64,000 bases of DNA from NCBI GenBank assembly GCA_047605205.1, contig JASGGE010000002.1:1-64000 (forward strand). Direction: 5' to 3'. Each line of letters opens with the position of its first letter. Position 1 is the first letter of the stretch. The notes under the pieces are model-generated. The model was not told the DNA's origin and made no database searches. It worked only from the letters and a program-made list of their open reading frames with translations. The position numbers were made by a program, and so were the translations under genes. Positions 25,217-34,658 of the stretch are shown piece by piece. The stretch comes from Siphonobacter sp047605205. GTDB taxonomy: Bacteria; Bacteroidota; Bacteroidia; Cytophagales; Spirosomataceae.

Positions 25217-26539
25217 CTATACAAAATACCGGGTAACACCAGGCACAGCTACTGGATATAAGCCTTCTGAGTTCGGATTAACAGGCATTTTGGCATCCCA
25301 GGCAAATTCGGTTGGCATGATACTCATTCCTGATTGCAATGCCATGTCCCACTCAATGATTTGGCCTGAATACGTAGCCAGGCGGCCTAGAATAGCCGTC
25401 ATGGTAGATTTGGCTCCCCGTTCAGCATCCCAAAATTTATATTCTCCCTTTGCAACAGCGGCAAATAATTCATCGTGCTCGGTTTGATAGGGATTATTTT
25501 CTGTTTTTTTATTGAACTGGAATAAAGGTTTGCCTTTATAATCTACAATTTTGGCATCGCCACAAAGAATTTTTCCTTTTGTTCCCAGTATAATTTCATC
25601 GACTTTAGACCAAGTACCCTTAATATGGCGGCATTCTGAGTTCAGAACAGTGCCATCTGCATATTCAAACTCTACGTGGTGATGATCAAAAATTTCGCCG
25701 TAGTCCTTCCCTTTTCGTACCTCACGCCCACCTGTACCTTTTGCCCTGACAGGGTAACTTCCTTTAAACCAGTTAAATACGTCAATATTATGAATATGTT
25801 GTTCATTAATATGGTCACCACATAACCAGTTGAAATAATACCAGTTTCGCATCTGGTATTCCATTTCGGTTTGACCTTCCTTACGTGGTTTTACCCAAAC
25901 TCCATCGTTATTCCAATACACGTTTCCCGAAACAATGTCACCAATTAAGGCTTTATTTTTTAGAAGAGCCCGGTATGAATTCTGGTAATGACGCTGCAAG
26001 CCCACCACCACATTTAATTTCTTGGCTTTTGCTTCCTGTGCCGCTGCTAATACTTTCTGTACTCCTGCCGGATCGGTGGCAACAGGTTTTTCCATAAAAA
26101 TATGCTTACCCTGTTTTACCGCCTCTTCAAAATGAATGGGGCGAAAGCCGGGAGGTGTTGCCAGAATAACTACATCAGCCAGGGAAATTGCCTTCTGGTA
26201 AGCGTCAAATCCGACAAATTTTCGGTCACCTACATCCAGACGATCTGTTTTTCCACTAGCAGTAAGATTGTCTGAAATACTTTTAAATGCGTTTTCAAGA
26301 CGATCACTGAATGCGTCGGCCATCGCAACTAGCTTTACGTTTTGGCTGGTGGATAACGCCTGTACTGCTGCTCCACTGCCACGGCCACCACAACCAATAA
26401 GGGCGATTTTAATTTCGTCAGCAACACCGCTGTTGAAAAAACCAGAAGCATTGGAAGTCAATGGAGAAGCCAGTAAGCCTCCAGCCAGTAAAGAACCTGT
26501 TTTTACAAAATCACGACGTGATTGGAATTCTTTTTTCAT
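25217..26539 (-). CDS. Gfo/Idh/MocA family oxidoreductase, Tat-exported
   Basis: 440 aa. A twin-arginine signal (R8-R9, SRRDFVKTGSLLAGGLLASP) precedes the Rossmann domain with IALIGCGGRGSGAA and the family motif EKPVATDPAGVQ. The C-terminal alpha/beta domain has GDHINEQHIHNIDVFNWF, carrying likely catalytic Lys/His positions. These enzymes oxidise or isomerise sugars or cyclitols with tightly bound NAD(P); periplasmic forms are abundant in Bacteroidota. Substrate not deducible. Ended by the hairpin at 25165. Confidence 0.9.
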   Translation of the reverse strand: MKKEFQSRRDFVKTGSLLAGGLLASPLTSNASGFFNSGVADEIKIALIGCGGRGSGAAVQALSTSQNVKLVAMADAFSDRLENAFKSISDNLTASGKTDRLDVGDRKFVGFDAYQKAISLADVVILATPPGFRPIHFEEAVKQGKHIFMEKPVATDPAGVQKVLAAAQEAKAKKLNVVVGLQRHYQNSYRALLKNKALIGDIVSGNVYWNNDGVWVKPRKEGQTEMEYQMRNWYYFNWLCGDHINEQHIHNIDVFNWFKGSYPVRAKGTGGREVRKGKDYGEIFDHHHVEFEYADGTVLNSECRHIKGTWSKVDEIILGTKGKILCGDAKIVDYKGKPLFQFNKKTENNPYQTEHDELFAAVAKGEYKFWDAERGAKSTMTAILGRLATYSGQIIEWDMALQSGMSIMPTEFAWDAKMPVNPNSEGLYPVAVPGVTRYFV

Positions 26540-26619
26540 GTAAGAATATGGTTTAGAAGAATTTTAAAAGCGTTTGGATAAAGGTATAAAACATTTTTTG
26601 TTCAAATTGATGACGGTCT

Positions 26620-27588
26620 TTATTGACCAAGCATCTTTATGAAAAAAGCCTCGGCTTCTTCTTTTGTGGGCTGATTGGCCGGACGCACAATACGAAAACC
26701 GACATAATCACCGTCAGTCATCCACCATCGGGAACGTGGGATTTGCGGATCCCGCTTGTTCCAGTCTTCCACCTGCCCCAGGCGAGCCGCACAGCGTAGT
26801 TGATCCGCTTTACTTTGATAACTCCCTCCACGAGTTGTATGATAGGCTCTCGGGGCAGTACGCTCGATGAAAAAGGTACTTTCTGGATGAGCCGCCAGTT
26901 TCTGGAAATAGGCGGCATCGTACATATCCATTGTCCATTCGGCCACATTCCCCAGCATATCATATAATCCATATGCATTGGGTTTTTTCTGCCCGACTTT
27001 GTGATAGGCTTCTTTACTATTCGTAGCATACCAGGCATATTCACCTAACGTAGCTGCTGTAACTCCCTTCGGATAAGCTGTTGAACTACCTGCCCGACAG
27101 GCATATTCCCACTCGGCCTCGGTTGGTAAACGGTAAAAAACTCCCGTTTTTTTCCAAAGCCATTTACAATACGTAATGGCGGTAAAAGGCTGCATCGAGT
27201 TTGCCGGAAACCCACCCTCTTTCCCCATTCCCCAGGTTAAGTCAATGTACTGAGCCGTAGGTCTGGTGATGGCGTCGGGCTTGGGTTGAGCATCTTTCTC
27301 ATCGAAGCGAAAAGGAAAGAATTGATCGTGCGTAATTTCCATAGCCGACATCCAGAAAGGTTCTACCTTTACTTTTACCTGAGGCCCTTCATTAGCCTGG
27401 CGACCTTTTTCAGTAACGGGGCTTCCCATCATATATTCACCGCCTGGAATCGCCTGCATTTTTATTTTGATGTCTAAACCAGGAATATCCTGTTCGTATG
27501 GTTTTCCTGGAATAACCTGAGCAGCCAGGAATTGAAACACAAAAAGATTAAGCCCCAAGGCCAGGACGCTACGTAACGAAAAAATCAC
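26620..27588 (-). CDS. Formylglycine-generating-enzyme (SUMF1) domain protein
   Basis: 322 aa from a GTG start at 27588, with a signal peptide (about 1-23, ending FQFLAAQ). The FGE-sulfatase fold is shown by MQAIPGGEYMMGSP, LPTEAEWEYACRAGSS, YDMLGNVAEWTMD, TTRGGSYQSKADQLRCAARL and GFRIVR. True FGE converts sulfatase Cys/Ser to formylglycine using two active-site cysteines; most secreted Bacteroidota members are of unknown function, some in gliding (GldJ/GldK type). Only one candidate active-site Cys (in LRCAAR) is evident, so FGE activity is doubtful. Confidence 0.85.
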   Translation of the reverse strand: MIFSLRSVLALGLNLFVFQFLAAQVIPGKPYEQDIPGLDIKIKMQAIPGGEYMMGSPVTEKGRQANEGPQVKVKVEPFWMSAMEITHDQFFPFRFDEKDAQPKPDAITRPTAQYIDLTWGMGKEGGFPANSMQPFTAITYCKWLWKKTGVFYRLPTEAEWEYACRAGSSTAYPKGVTAATLGEYAWYATNSKEAYHKVGQKKPNAYGLYDMLGNVAEWTMDMYDAAYFQKLAAHPESTFFIERTAPRAYHTTRGGSYQSKADQLRCAARLGQVEDWNKRDPQIPRSRWWMTDGDYVGFRIVRPANQPTKEEAEAFFIKMLGQ

Positions 27589-27723
27589 AGTTCAAATGGT
27601 TTAGATACTGAAAACTAAATTAGAGGGTTTAAGTCATTAAAGACGCACCATCGTGTTATGCCAATTTGTGGTGGTATAAATCTCCGAAAGTATTCGTAAT
27701 GAATAGAATATTCGAGCCAAAAA

Positions 27724-28719
27724 TTACTCTTCAGAAAACCACTTTTTAAAACCAGCCGTGGAATAGGTTCGTAAGTAATTGCCTTCTTTTTCAAGAATTA
27801 GCAATTCAGCATGCTCAGACTCGGCTAAACGCAGGGCTTCCTGAATGGGCAACAGATAACAGGCAGTAGAAAGCCAGTCGGCCCGGCCTGCATCTTCAGT
27901 GACAATTGTGGTTTGACGGTGGTACGTAACGCCCAGGCCTGTTTTGGGTGATACAATATGAGAATAACTCACTCCATTGATTTCTACAGACTGGTAGGCA
28001 TCCCCAGAGGTAGAAATGGCTGTTTGACTTAAAGGGAGTAATTTTTCCATGATTTCGCCTTTACGATCGGGCCATTCAACTCCAATTTTCCAGCCTTGCT
28101 GAAGGTGCTTACCAATAGCCATATTACCGGCGGCATCACACAAGGTATATTCAAACCCTGCTTCCTGCATTTTCTTCAGCATTTGCTGAGCCGCATATCC
28201 TTTTCCTATTCCGCCCAAATCAAGTCGGGTTCCTTTTTTCTGTAACTGAACCCTATGATCTGAATCATTTAAAATCATATACTGGCCTCCTACTGTAGCC
28301 AAAGCGGTTTGTAATGTGTTTTTATCTGGCAGCTCTTTACTTTTCCTGGATTTTCGCCAAAGCTGGGTTAGTTGACCAACCGTAATATCGAAAGTATGCT
28401 TACTTCTTGCCCATGCTGTTTTGGATACTTCCAGAATGGCCCATAAGTGAGGAGATACCGATACCGCCTGACCACTACCTGCGGTTTCATTAAGTTGATT
28501 TAGCTCAGAGTCGGGGAGGTAGTCACTAAAAATAAGATTGAGCGAATCTGCTACTGCAAAAGCCTGCCTCGCTGCCATTGATGCTTTTAATGAATCGTCT
28601 GCCCAAACCTGAATCGTAAACATAGACCCCATTTTGGGTTCCTGAAAAACCAGTTTCTTACTTTGAGCGAGTGTACTGCCCCCTATGCAAAGGGCAAGTA
28701 TAAAAACGAATAATTTCAA
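27724..28719 (-). CDS. apbE: FAD:protein FMN transferase
   Basis: 331 aa with a signal peptide (MKLFVFILALCIGGSTLAQ). ApbE domain motifs: FSDYLPDSELNQLNETAG, RLDLGGIGKGYAAQQML, ISTSGDAYQS and HIVSPKTGLGV (Asp/Thr metal site near the C-terminus). ApbE attaches FMN to Thr in periplasmic or membrane flavoproteins such as NqrB/NqrC and RnfG. No such target is encoded here. Usual length. It sits between the FGE-like gene and murE without tight coupling. Confidence 0.92.
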   Translation of the reverse strand: MKLFVFILALCIGGSTLAQSKKLVFQEPKMGSMFTIQVWADDSLKASMAARQAFAVADSLNLIFSDYLPDSELNQLNETAGSGQAVSVSPHLWAILEVSKTAWARSKHTFDITVGQLTQLWRKSRKSKELPDKNTLQTALATVGGQYMILNDSDHRVQLQKKGTRLDLGGIGKGYAAQQMLKKMQEAGFEYTLCDAAGNMAIGKHLQQGWKIGVEWPDRKGEIMEKLLPLSQTAISTSGDAYQSVEINGVSYSHIVSPKTGLGVTYHRQTTIVTEDAGRADWLSTACYLLPIQEALRLAESEHAELLILEKEGNYLRTYSTAGFKKWFSEE

Positions 28720-28794
28720 TTGATTTAGAGTTTTTATAAAGAAAATCCTGAATACCAGTCTTTACCCAGTATTATCCGTTTTGATCACCTGACT

Positions 28795-30246
28795 TTATAC
28801 TCCATAGGCTTCACGTAGAATTTCCCGATCATCAAAATGAGATTTTATCCCTTTTACATCCTGATACGTTTCGTGGCCTTTTCCAGCTACCAGGATAACA
28901 TCCTGCGGACGAGCCATCGCAACGGCTTTATAAATAGCTTCCCGTCGGTCTGGCAAAGTTAATACATCCGCTTCCGTGTCGCTTGGTACGCCCTGCTGCA
29001 TGGCTTCCAGAATGGCGAGGGGGTCTTCATTACGGGGATTATCTGAGGTTAATATAACATGATCGGAATACCGGCAGGCAATCCGGGCCATTTCGGGCCG
29101 TTTCGTGGCGTCACGGTTTCCGCCGCAGCCTACAACAGTAATGATCCGCTCGTGCCCCTGTCGTAGTTCTACAATTGTCTTCAGAACGTTTTCTAACGCA
29201 TCCGGTGTATGAGCATAATCCACAATTCCGACGATATGATTCGGAGAGATTATCTGCTCGAACCGACCTGGAGGAGGCTGTAAACCTGATAGTTGCGTTA
29301 AGGTTTCATTAGGATCTTCCCCTAGTAAGACAGCCGTTCCGTAAACGCCCAGTAAGTTATAAGCATTGAAATTACCGATCAGTTGAAAATGCACCTGCTG
29401 GTCGTCAATTTCCATTTCCAAACCAAAAATAGAGTCAGACACCAGCTTACCCCGAAAACTGGCCCCTGTTTCGAGTGAGAACGTTTCTCGTCTGGCTACT
29501 GTGTTCTGTACCATAATCCGCCCACGTGGATCATCGGCATTCACCAGAGCAAAAGCCGACTTCGGTAACTGATCAAAAAATCCCTTTTTGGCTTTAATGT
29601 AACTGTCGAAGGTTTTATGAAAATCGAGGTGATCGTGGGTAATGTTGGTAAAAATACCTCCGGCAAAATGCAAGCCTGCAATACGTTGCTGTACGACTGA
29701 GTGCGAAGAAACCTCCATAAACACATGGGTAACGCCTTTCGCCAGCATTTGTGCCAGTAAAGCGTTCAGAACAATAGAATCGGGTGTGGTATGGGTACTG
29801 GGAATCACCTCGTCTTCAATCTGATTCTGTACCGTTGAAATTAGTCCGCAACGATACCCCAGAGCACGAAATAATCGAAAAAGCAATGTAGCAGTTGTGG
29901 TTTTACCATTCGTACCCGTTATGCCTACCAACGTCAACCTCGTAGAAGGGTGCTCGTAGAAATTAGCAGCCAGAAAACCCATGGCCCGTGCGGTGTCTTT
30001 CGACTGGATATACGTAATCTCCTCCTGAAGAACTTCCGGCAGTCTTTCACACAGGATAGCCGCCGCCCCGAGTTCAATGGCTTTCGAAATGAACGTATGA
30101 CCATCTACCTGAGTACCCGGAATAGCTACGAATAACGTTCCTGCCGACACTTTCCGGGAATCAAACGTCAGGTTTGTGATTTCTACTTCCGTAGAACCTG
30201 CTACTGCTTCAAGCGAGACTTTATAAAGAAGATCTTTTAGAATCAT
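28795..30246 (-). CDS. murE: UDP-MurNAc-L-Ala-D-Glu:meso-diaminopimelate ligase
   Basis: 483 aa. N-terminal UDP-binding domain, P-loop GITGTNGKTTTATLL (about 105-120), and a C-terminal domain with the DNPR motif (LTSDNPRNEDP, about 398-408), which specifies meso-diaminopimelate rather than lysine. It adds the third residue of the peptidoglycan stem peptide in the cytosol. In most Bacteroidota murE follows ftsI in the dcw cluster; here it stands about 20 kb from ftsI, next to apbE, so the cluster has broken up. Confidence 0.96.
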   Translation of the reverse strand: MILKDLLYKVSLEAVAGSTEVEITNLTFDSRKVSAGTLFVAIPGTQVDGHTFISKAIELGAAAILCERLPEVLQEEITYIQSKDTARAMGFLAANFYEHPSTRLTLVGITGTNGKTTTATLLFRLFRALGYRCGLISTVQNQIEDEVIPSTHTTPDSIVLNALLAQMLAKGVTHVFMEVSSHSVVQQRIAGLHFAGGIFTNITHDHLDFHKTFDSYIKAKKGFFDQLPKSAFALVNADDPRGRIMVQNTVARRETFSLETGASFRGKLVSDSIFGLEMEIDDQQVHFQLIGNFNAYNLLGVYGTAVLLGEDPNETLTQLSGLQPPPGRFEQIISPNHIVGIVDYAHTPDALENVLKTIVELRQGHERIITVVGCGGNRDATKRPEMARIACRYSDHVILTSDNPRNEDPLAILEAMQQGVPSDTEADVLTLPDRREAIYKAVAMARPQDVILVAGKGHETYQDVKGIKSHFDDREILREAYGV

Positions 30247-30346
30247 AAATCCAGGAATTAAATCAACGAATTCCGTTATATTTCCCTAATAGGTAATTAG
30301 TAACGAGTGATCGTTTTTGTTTCTGCAAGTTTACTATCACAACCGC

Positions 30347-30354
30347 TACCTTTG
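30347..30354 (+). promoter_or_regulatory. Candidate -7 element just upstream of the HI0933-like gene
   Basis: TACCTTTG matches TAnnTTTG and ends 4 bp before the GTG at 30359, which would place transcription start at or very near the start codon. The -33 region is weak (TTTCTG). Confidence 0.35.
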
Positions 30355-30358
30355 CCCT

Positions 30359-31576
30359 GTGAAGTCAAGAAAAAACATTATTGTTATTGGTGGAGGTGCC
30401 GCCGGCTTTTTTGGAGCTATCACGGCGGCCGAGTCGTTCCCAAACGCAAAAGTCGTGCTTTATGAGAAAAGTCGCGGCGTTTTAGCGAAAGTTCGTGTTT
30501 CTGGTGGTGGCCGTTGTAACGTTACCAACGCAGCAGTAAGTGTGGCTGAGCTATTAAAAGGCTATCCTCGAGGCGAAAAATTTCTAAAGCCGCTTTTTCA
30601 TCGTTTTTCCAATCAGGACACGATCCGCTGGTTTTTAAGTCGAGGTGTTGATCTAAAAACCGAGCCCGACGGGCGGATGTTCCCTAAAACGGATTCATCA
30701 GAAACCATTATTCACTGCCTGACCACGGCTGCCCGTCAGGCCGGTGTTGATGTTTGCAGCCGTTTAGGCGTACAGCAAATACTGCCCACTGATGAGCACT
30801 TCCAACTGATCCTAAGCGATCAGACTACCATTCAGGCGGACCGGGTTTTGATTACCACCGGCGGACATCCGCAAGCCACTGGTTACGAATGGCTTACGCA
30901 ATTAGGAATTTCAGTAAGGCCTCCGGTTCCCTCACTATTCACTTTCAATATTCCCGATTCGTTTTTAAAAAACCTCGCTGGGGTGGCTGTCCAACGGGCA
31001 ACGGTACGAGTGGCGGGAACCAAACTTCAACAAACCGGCCCAGTGTTAGTAACGCATTGGGGGCTAAGTGGACCAGCAGCACTTAAACTATCTGCCTGGG
31101 CAGCTCGAGAACTCGCAGAAAGAGCCTATCAGTTTACTATTCTGGTGAATTGGATTAACGAGAAAGACCCTCGGACTTTGCTGGAAGGCTTCAAGAAAGA
31201 GCACGCCGGAAAATTACTTGGTACTTTAGCTCCTTTTGGATTACCGAACCGTTTGTGGCGTGCTTTTCTGCTGGAAACAGGACTCGCCGAAACCTTACGT
31301 TGGATTGATCTTTCTGGAAAACCGTTTAATCGGCTAACCGAACTGTTAACCAATTGCCCCTTTGAAGTGCGGGGAAAAACAACTTTTAAAGAAGAGTTTG
31401 TCACCTGCGGTGGCGTAACCCTATCAGATATTCAGGGTCAAACCATGGAAAGTAAGAAAATACCAGGGCTGTATTTCGCTGGGGAAATTCTGGATATTGA
31501 TGGCGTTACGGGTGGCTATAATTTCCAGGCTGCCTGGACAACCGCCTGGATTGCCGGAAAATCGATTGGGTTGTAA
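30359..31576 (+). CDS. NAD(P)/FAD-dependent oxidoreductase, HI0933/BaiN family
   Basis: 405 aa from GTG at 30359 (VKSRKNIIVIGGGAAGFF); a TTG start at 30317 would add 14 unlikely residues. FAD-binding motif IVIGGGAAGFFGAI at the N-terminus, the family signature GGGRCNVTN at about 57, and ITTGGHPQATG, GLYFAGEILDIDGVTGGYN near the C-terminus. Members are soluble flavoproteins; BaiN from gut clostridia has been linked to bile-acid reduction, but the physiological substrate in most bacteria is unknown. Confidence 0.88.
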   Translation: MKSRKNIIVIGGGAAGFFGAITAAESFPNAKVVLYEKSRGVLAKVRVSGGGRCNVTNAAVSVAELLKGYPRGEKFLKPLFHRFSNQDTIRWFLSRGVDLKTEPDGRMFPKTDSSETIIHCLTTAARQAGVDVCSRLGVQQILPTDEHFQLILSDQTTIQADRVLITTGGHPQATGYEWLTQLGISVRPPVPSLFTFNIPDSFLKNLAGVAVQRATVRVAGTKLQQTGPVLVTHWGLSGPAALKLSAWAARELAERAYQFTILVNWINEKDPRTLLEGFKKEHAGKLLGTLAPFGLPNRLWRAFLLETGLAETLRWIDLSGKPFNRLTELLTNCPFEVRGKTTFKEEFVTCGGVTLSDIQGQTMESKKIPGLYFAGEILDIDGVTGGYNFQAAWTTAWIAGKSIGL

Positions 31577-31624
31577 ATTTTGCTCTATAGCTATCTCCTG
31601 ATCGCGTCTTTGTTACAATAAAAA

Positions 31625-31648
31625 AGAGACACGATCACTCAGGTCTCT
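31625..31648. terminator. Short hairpin between convergent genes
   Basis: AGAGAC (31625-31630) pairs with GTCTCT (31643-31648), 12-nt loop, with an A-run at 31619-31625 that would be a T-run for minus-strand transcripts. Weak but in the right place between the HI0933-like and DUF983 genes. Confidence 0.35.
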
Positions 31649-31675
31649 ATACTTATGCAAAATATATTATGTGCT

Positions 31676-32074
31676 CTATACATCTACATGATGAATTTTC
31701 TCAGGATGTTCTTCATAATTCACACCTGAAAAAAGATGAATGTATAAGATTCGGGAAAGGCGGAATGTAAAAGGCACACACAAGATAATCAGCCCAATCG
31801 AAACCCCGATGTAAACAAATGGAGAGGGGTCATTAAACCCATAGAATAAAACGAAGGCCGTTACCAGAATAATGCCCGTTGTAATGCCGTAGCTTACATA
31901 CATCGCTCCAATAAAAAAACCCGGTTCGCGTTCGTAGCGTAAACCACAGTGTGGGCAGTATTTATGCATTTGGTCGAACTTGCCCATTTTCAACCAGGAA
32001 TATTTAAATAGTTTACCTTCCCGACAACGCGGGCAGCGTCCAGAAGCGATTGCTGATAATTTACTTCGATTCAT
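31676..32074 (-). CDS. DUF983 zinc-ribbon membrane protein
   Basis: 132 aa. CPRCREGKLF (about 14) and CPHCGLRYEREPGFFIGAMY (about 41) form a rubredoxin-like zinc ribbon, followed by two membrane segments (about 62-82 and 86-107). This is the DUF983 layout, widespread in Bacteroidota and alphaproteobacteria and of unknown function. It sits alone at the end of the sulfur operon, 53 bp after the last YeeE gene, and may or may not be cotranscribed. Confidence 0.85.
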   Translation of the reverse strand: MNRSKLSAIASGRCPRCREGKLFKYSWLKMGKFDQMHKYCPHCGLRYEREPGFFIGAMYVSYGITTGIILVTAFVLFYGFNDPSPFVYIGVSIGLIILCVPFTFRLSRILYIHLFSGVNYEEHPEKIHHVDV

Positions 32075-32127
32075 ATTCTTTTTGCAAAATTAGTCAATTC
32101 GATTCTTCTCAGAAATGACAATTATCA

Positions 32128-32598
32128 TTACTCAGGCAAATGGCTGCGTAGAGCCCCATATGCCCAAGTGCCGGCAATAGCCGCTAATAGGGTAATAAGC
32201 ACTACGGTATATCCTACCCCAATCTGGGCGAACAATGGTCCCGGGCAAGCCCCTGTTAAGGCCCAGCCAAACCCAAATAACAAACCCCCATAGATTTGTC
32301 CCGGACGGAACACTTTCCGGGGAATAGAAATCGTTTCGCCGGTTAAAGCTTTCACTTTGAACCGCTTGAGCAGGTAAACGGATATCATACCGGTACTTAC
32401 CGCTGAACCAATTACCCCGTACATATGAAAACTACTCAGGCGAAACATCTCCTGGATACGAAACCAGGAAACGATTTCTGCTTTTACAAAAACAATACCA
32501 AATATTATTCCAAGCAAGCCATATTTCCACAAGGAGCGAATAGATGCCTTATGGGGTTTGAATTCAGTAGTGACTGGGATAAATTCTTCGGTTTCCAT
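32128..32598 (-). CDS. YeeE/YedE family sulfur transporter, half 2 (DUF6691-like)
   Basis: 156 aa, four membrane segments. The motif ALTGACPGP (C118) is the conserved Cys of the second half of YeeE/YedE proteins. In Spirochaeta YeeE, conserved cysteines relay thiosulfate through the membrane. Here the transporter is split over two genes 3 bp apart, a common arrangement with a persulfide dioxygenase. Last clear gene of the sulfur operon. Confidence 0.87.
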   Translation of the reverse strand: METEEFIPVTTEFKPHKASIRSLWKYGLLGIIFGIVFVKAEIVSWFRIQEMFRLSSFHMYGVIGSAVSTGMISVYLLKRFKVKALTGETISIPRKVFRPGQIYGGLLFGFGWALTGACPGPLFAQIGVGYTVVLITLLAAIAGTWAYGALRSHLPE

Positions 32599-32601
32599 CG
32601 C

Positions 32602-33162
32602 TTAAAGGGTTAATATCCAGGGAAGACCAAACCAGGTCATTAAAAATCCGCCAATCATAAAGCAAATGGTAGCGATTAGTGAAGGCCACTGCAAGTTGGA
32701 AAGGCCCATAATGGCATGCCCGGAAGTACAACCACCCGCCCAGCGTGTTCCAAACCCAACCAGAAATCCGCCCACTACCATAAGAATAAACCCTCGTAAT
32801 GTGCCCAAAGCCTGCCAGTTAAAGAGATCTTCGGGTAATAATCCTTTAAAATCCTGCACATGGAGCTCCATCAATTGTCTCTTGGTTTGTTCGGCAATTG
32901 TAATGGGTTCTGAATTTTTCAGAAAATTTCCGGCAATTATTCCACCCACCAGGACACCCCCTACAAAGCATAGATTCCAGCTTTCTTTCTTCCAGTCATA
33001 CCGAAAAAATGGGATTTCTGCCGGAAAACAAGCCGCACAGATATGCCGCAAAGAAGAAGAAATACCGAAGGCCTTGTTTCCGAATAGCAGTAAAATCGGT
33101 ACTGTTAAGCCAATTAAAGGGCCGGCAACATACCACGGCCAGGGTTCCCTAATCCAGTTCAT
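32602..33162 (-). CDS. YeeE/YedE family sulfur transporter, half 1
   Basis: 186 aa, about five membrane segments. GTRWAGGCTSGHAIMG (C145) is the YeeE signature Cys motif. An extra CAAC pair (C42, C45) near residue 42 faces a loop. Together with the 156-aa partner it should form one YeeE-like channel for thiosulfate or another reduced sulfur species. It starts 21 bp after the CstB-like gene. Confidence 0.88.
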   Translation of the reverse strand: MNWIREPWPWYVAGPLIGLTVPILLLFGNKAFGISSSLRHICAACFPAEIPFFRYDWKKESWNLCFVGGVLVGGIIAGNFLKNSEPITIAEQTKRQLMELHVQDFKGLLPEDLFNWQALGTLRGFILMVVGGFLVGFGTRWAGGCTSGHAIMGLSNLQWPSLIATICFMIGGFLMTWFGLPWILTL

Positions 33163-33183
33163 CTGTTCTGAATTGATTAACTA

Positions 33184-34575
33184 CTAGGCAATCGGGTTAG
33201 CAATGGGTACCTCAGTTTTCGAAATTGCCCCAAACCCTCCTGCTATATCATGTATATACTCGTAACCACGAGATTTTAAAATAGAAGCGGCAATCATCGA
33301 CCTATACCCACCAGCACAATGCACGTAAATATCCTGATTCTTAGGAAATTCATCCATGTTATCGTTTAGGTAAGCCAAAGGCACATTTTCTACTCCGGCA
33401 ATGTGCCCAGCTTCATATTCGGTAGGCTTCCGCACATCCTTTACTACGAGGGTACCTTCATTAAACCGTTTGGCAAATTCATGTGCAGCAACAGATTCAA
33501 TGGTATCTATTTGCTTATCAGCCTGTTTCCAGGATTCAAAGCCTCCGGCCAAATACCCCAGTACATGATCATACCCTACCCGTGATAAGCGGGTAATCAC
33601 TTCTTCTTCTCTACCTGGTTCTGTTACGAGTAACAAGGGCTGGTTAATATCGGTAATCAGTGTTCCTACCCAGGGAGCAAAATCACCCTCAAGGCCGATA
33701 TTAATACTGCGTGGAATAAACCCTTTACTAAAAATCTGTGCTTTGCGGGTATCAAGTACTAAAGCTCCTTCCTCATTGGCTATTTGCTCAAATTGGTCTG
33801 GAACTAATGCTTGCAGACTATGCTCCATCACTTCTTCAATACCCAACGAACCCATTTTGTTTAACCGGACATTCTGCGGAAAATAAGCCGGTGGTGGGGT
33901 TAAGCCCTCCGTAACGGCTTCAATAAACTGCTCTTTTGTTTGAGGCTGAAGAGCATAGTTTACTTCTTTTTGATGACCTAAGGTATCAATGGTTTCTTTG
34001 CTCATGTTTTTCCCACAGGCAGAACCCGCTCCATGAGCCGGGTAAACAATAACGTCGTTTGGTAAAGGCAGAATTTTTGTCTGTAATGAATCATAGAGAT
34101 GCCCAGCCAGTTTCTCCTGAGTCAAATCTGCCTTCTGAGCTAAATCAGGCCGCCCAACATCCCCAATAAATAAAGTATCCCCAGTAAAAATAGCCTTAGG
34201 CTGAGCCAGTTCATCAAGTAATAAAAAACAGCTCGACTCCAGCGTATGCCCAGGCGTATGTAGCACTCGAATGCTATAATTTCCCAGGGCAAACTCCTGT
34301 CCATCTGTTGCTATAATGGCTTTAAAAGCAGGATTAGCATTGGGGCCATAAATAATAGGAGCTCCTGTTTTAGCTGACAAATCAACGTGACCGGATACAA
34401 AATCAGCATGAAAATGCGTCTCGAAAATGTATTTAATGGTGGCTCCGTTACGAATTGCCTTATTCACATAAGGCTGTACTTCTCGAAGGGGATCTATAAT
34501 AGCCGCTTCGTTGCCAACCTGAATATAATAGGCTCCCTGAGCCAGGCATCCGGTATAAATTTGTTCGATGATCAT
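33184..34575 (-). CDS. CstB-like persulfide dioxygenase-rhodanese fusion
   Basis: 463 aa from ATG at 34575 (MIIEQIYTGCLAQGAYY); the longer frame to 34680 adds 35 residues that overlap a thioredoxin gene. Metallo-beta-lactamase domain: THFHADFVSGH (H54, H56, D58), HTPGHTLES and GDTLFIGDVGRPDL. Then a rhodanese-like domain with no catalytic Cys (about 265-360) and an active one with HCAGGYRS (C420). This MBL/pseudo-rhodanese/rhodanese order is that of staphylococcal CstB, a non-heme iron enzyme that oxidises low-molecular-weight persulfides to thiosulfate. Thiosulfate could then leave or enter by the adjacent YeeE pair. Confidence 0.88.
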   Translation of the reverse strand: MIIEQIYTGCLAQGAYYIQVGNEAAIIDPLREVQPYVNKAIRNGATIKYIFETHFHADFVSGHVDLSAKTGAPIIYGPNANPAFKAIIATDGQEFALGNYSIRVLHTPGHTLESSCFLLLDELAQPKAIFTGDTLFIGDVGRPDLAQKADLTQEKLAGHLYDSLQTKILPLPNDVIVYPAHGAGSACGKNMSKETIDTLGHQKEVNYALQPQTKEQFIEAVTEGLTPPPAYFPQNVRLNKMGSLGIEEVMEHSLQALVPDQFEQIANEEGALVLDTRKAQIFSKGFIPRSINIGLEGDFAPWVGTLITDINQPLLLVTEPGREEEVITRLSRVGYDHVLGYLAGGFESWKQADKQIDTIESVAAHEFAKRFNEGTLVVKDVRKPTEYEAGHIAGVENVPLAYLNDNMDEFPKNQDIYVHCAGGYRSMIAASILKSRGYEYIHDIAGGFGAISKTEVPIANPIA

Positions 34576-34658
34576 AAGTGTGACGGGGCATTGGGAATTA
34601 ACGTCTTTTTCTAGATACGCACATGCTGGTGAACGACCTGTTCCATTTGCTGAGCAGA

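Noticed and set aside
23739..27588. Formylglycine-generating-like protein as activator of the sulfatase-like enzyme
   Set aside because: The sulfatase-like protein shows no CxPxR/SxPxR activation motif and resembles LTA-synthase-type enzymes that do not use formylglycine; the two genes are separated by another gene and a hairpin.
34408..34412. HxHxDF instead of HxHxDH in the CstB-like metallo-beta-lactamase motif
   Set aside because: HADFVSGH is, to my knowledge, usual in rhodanese-linked members, so this is not a missing catalytic residue.
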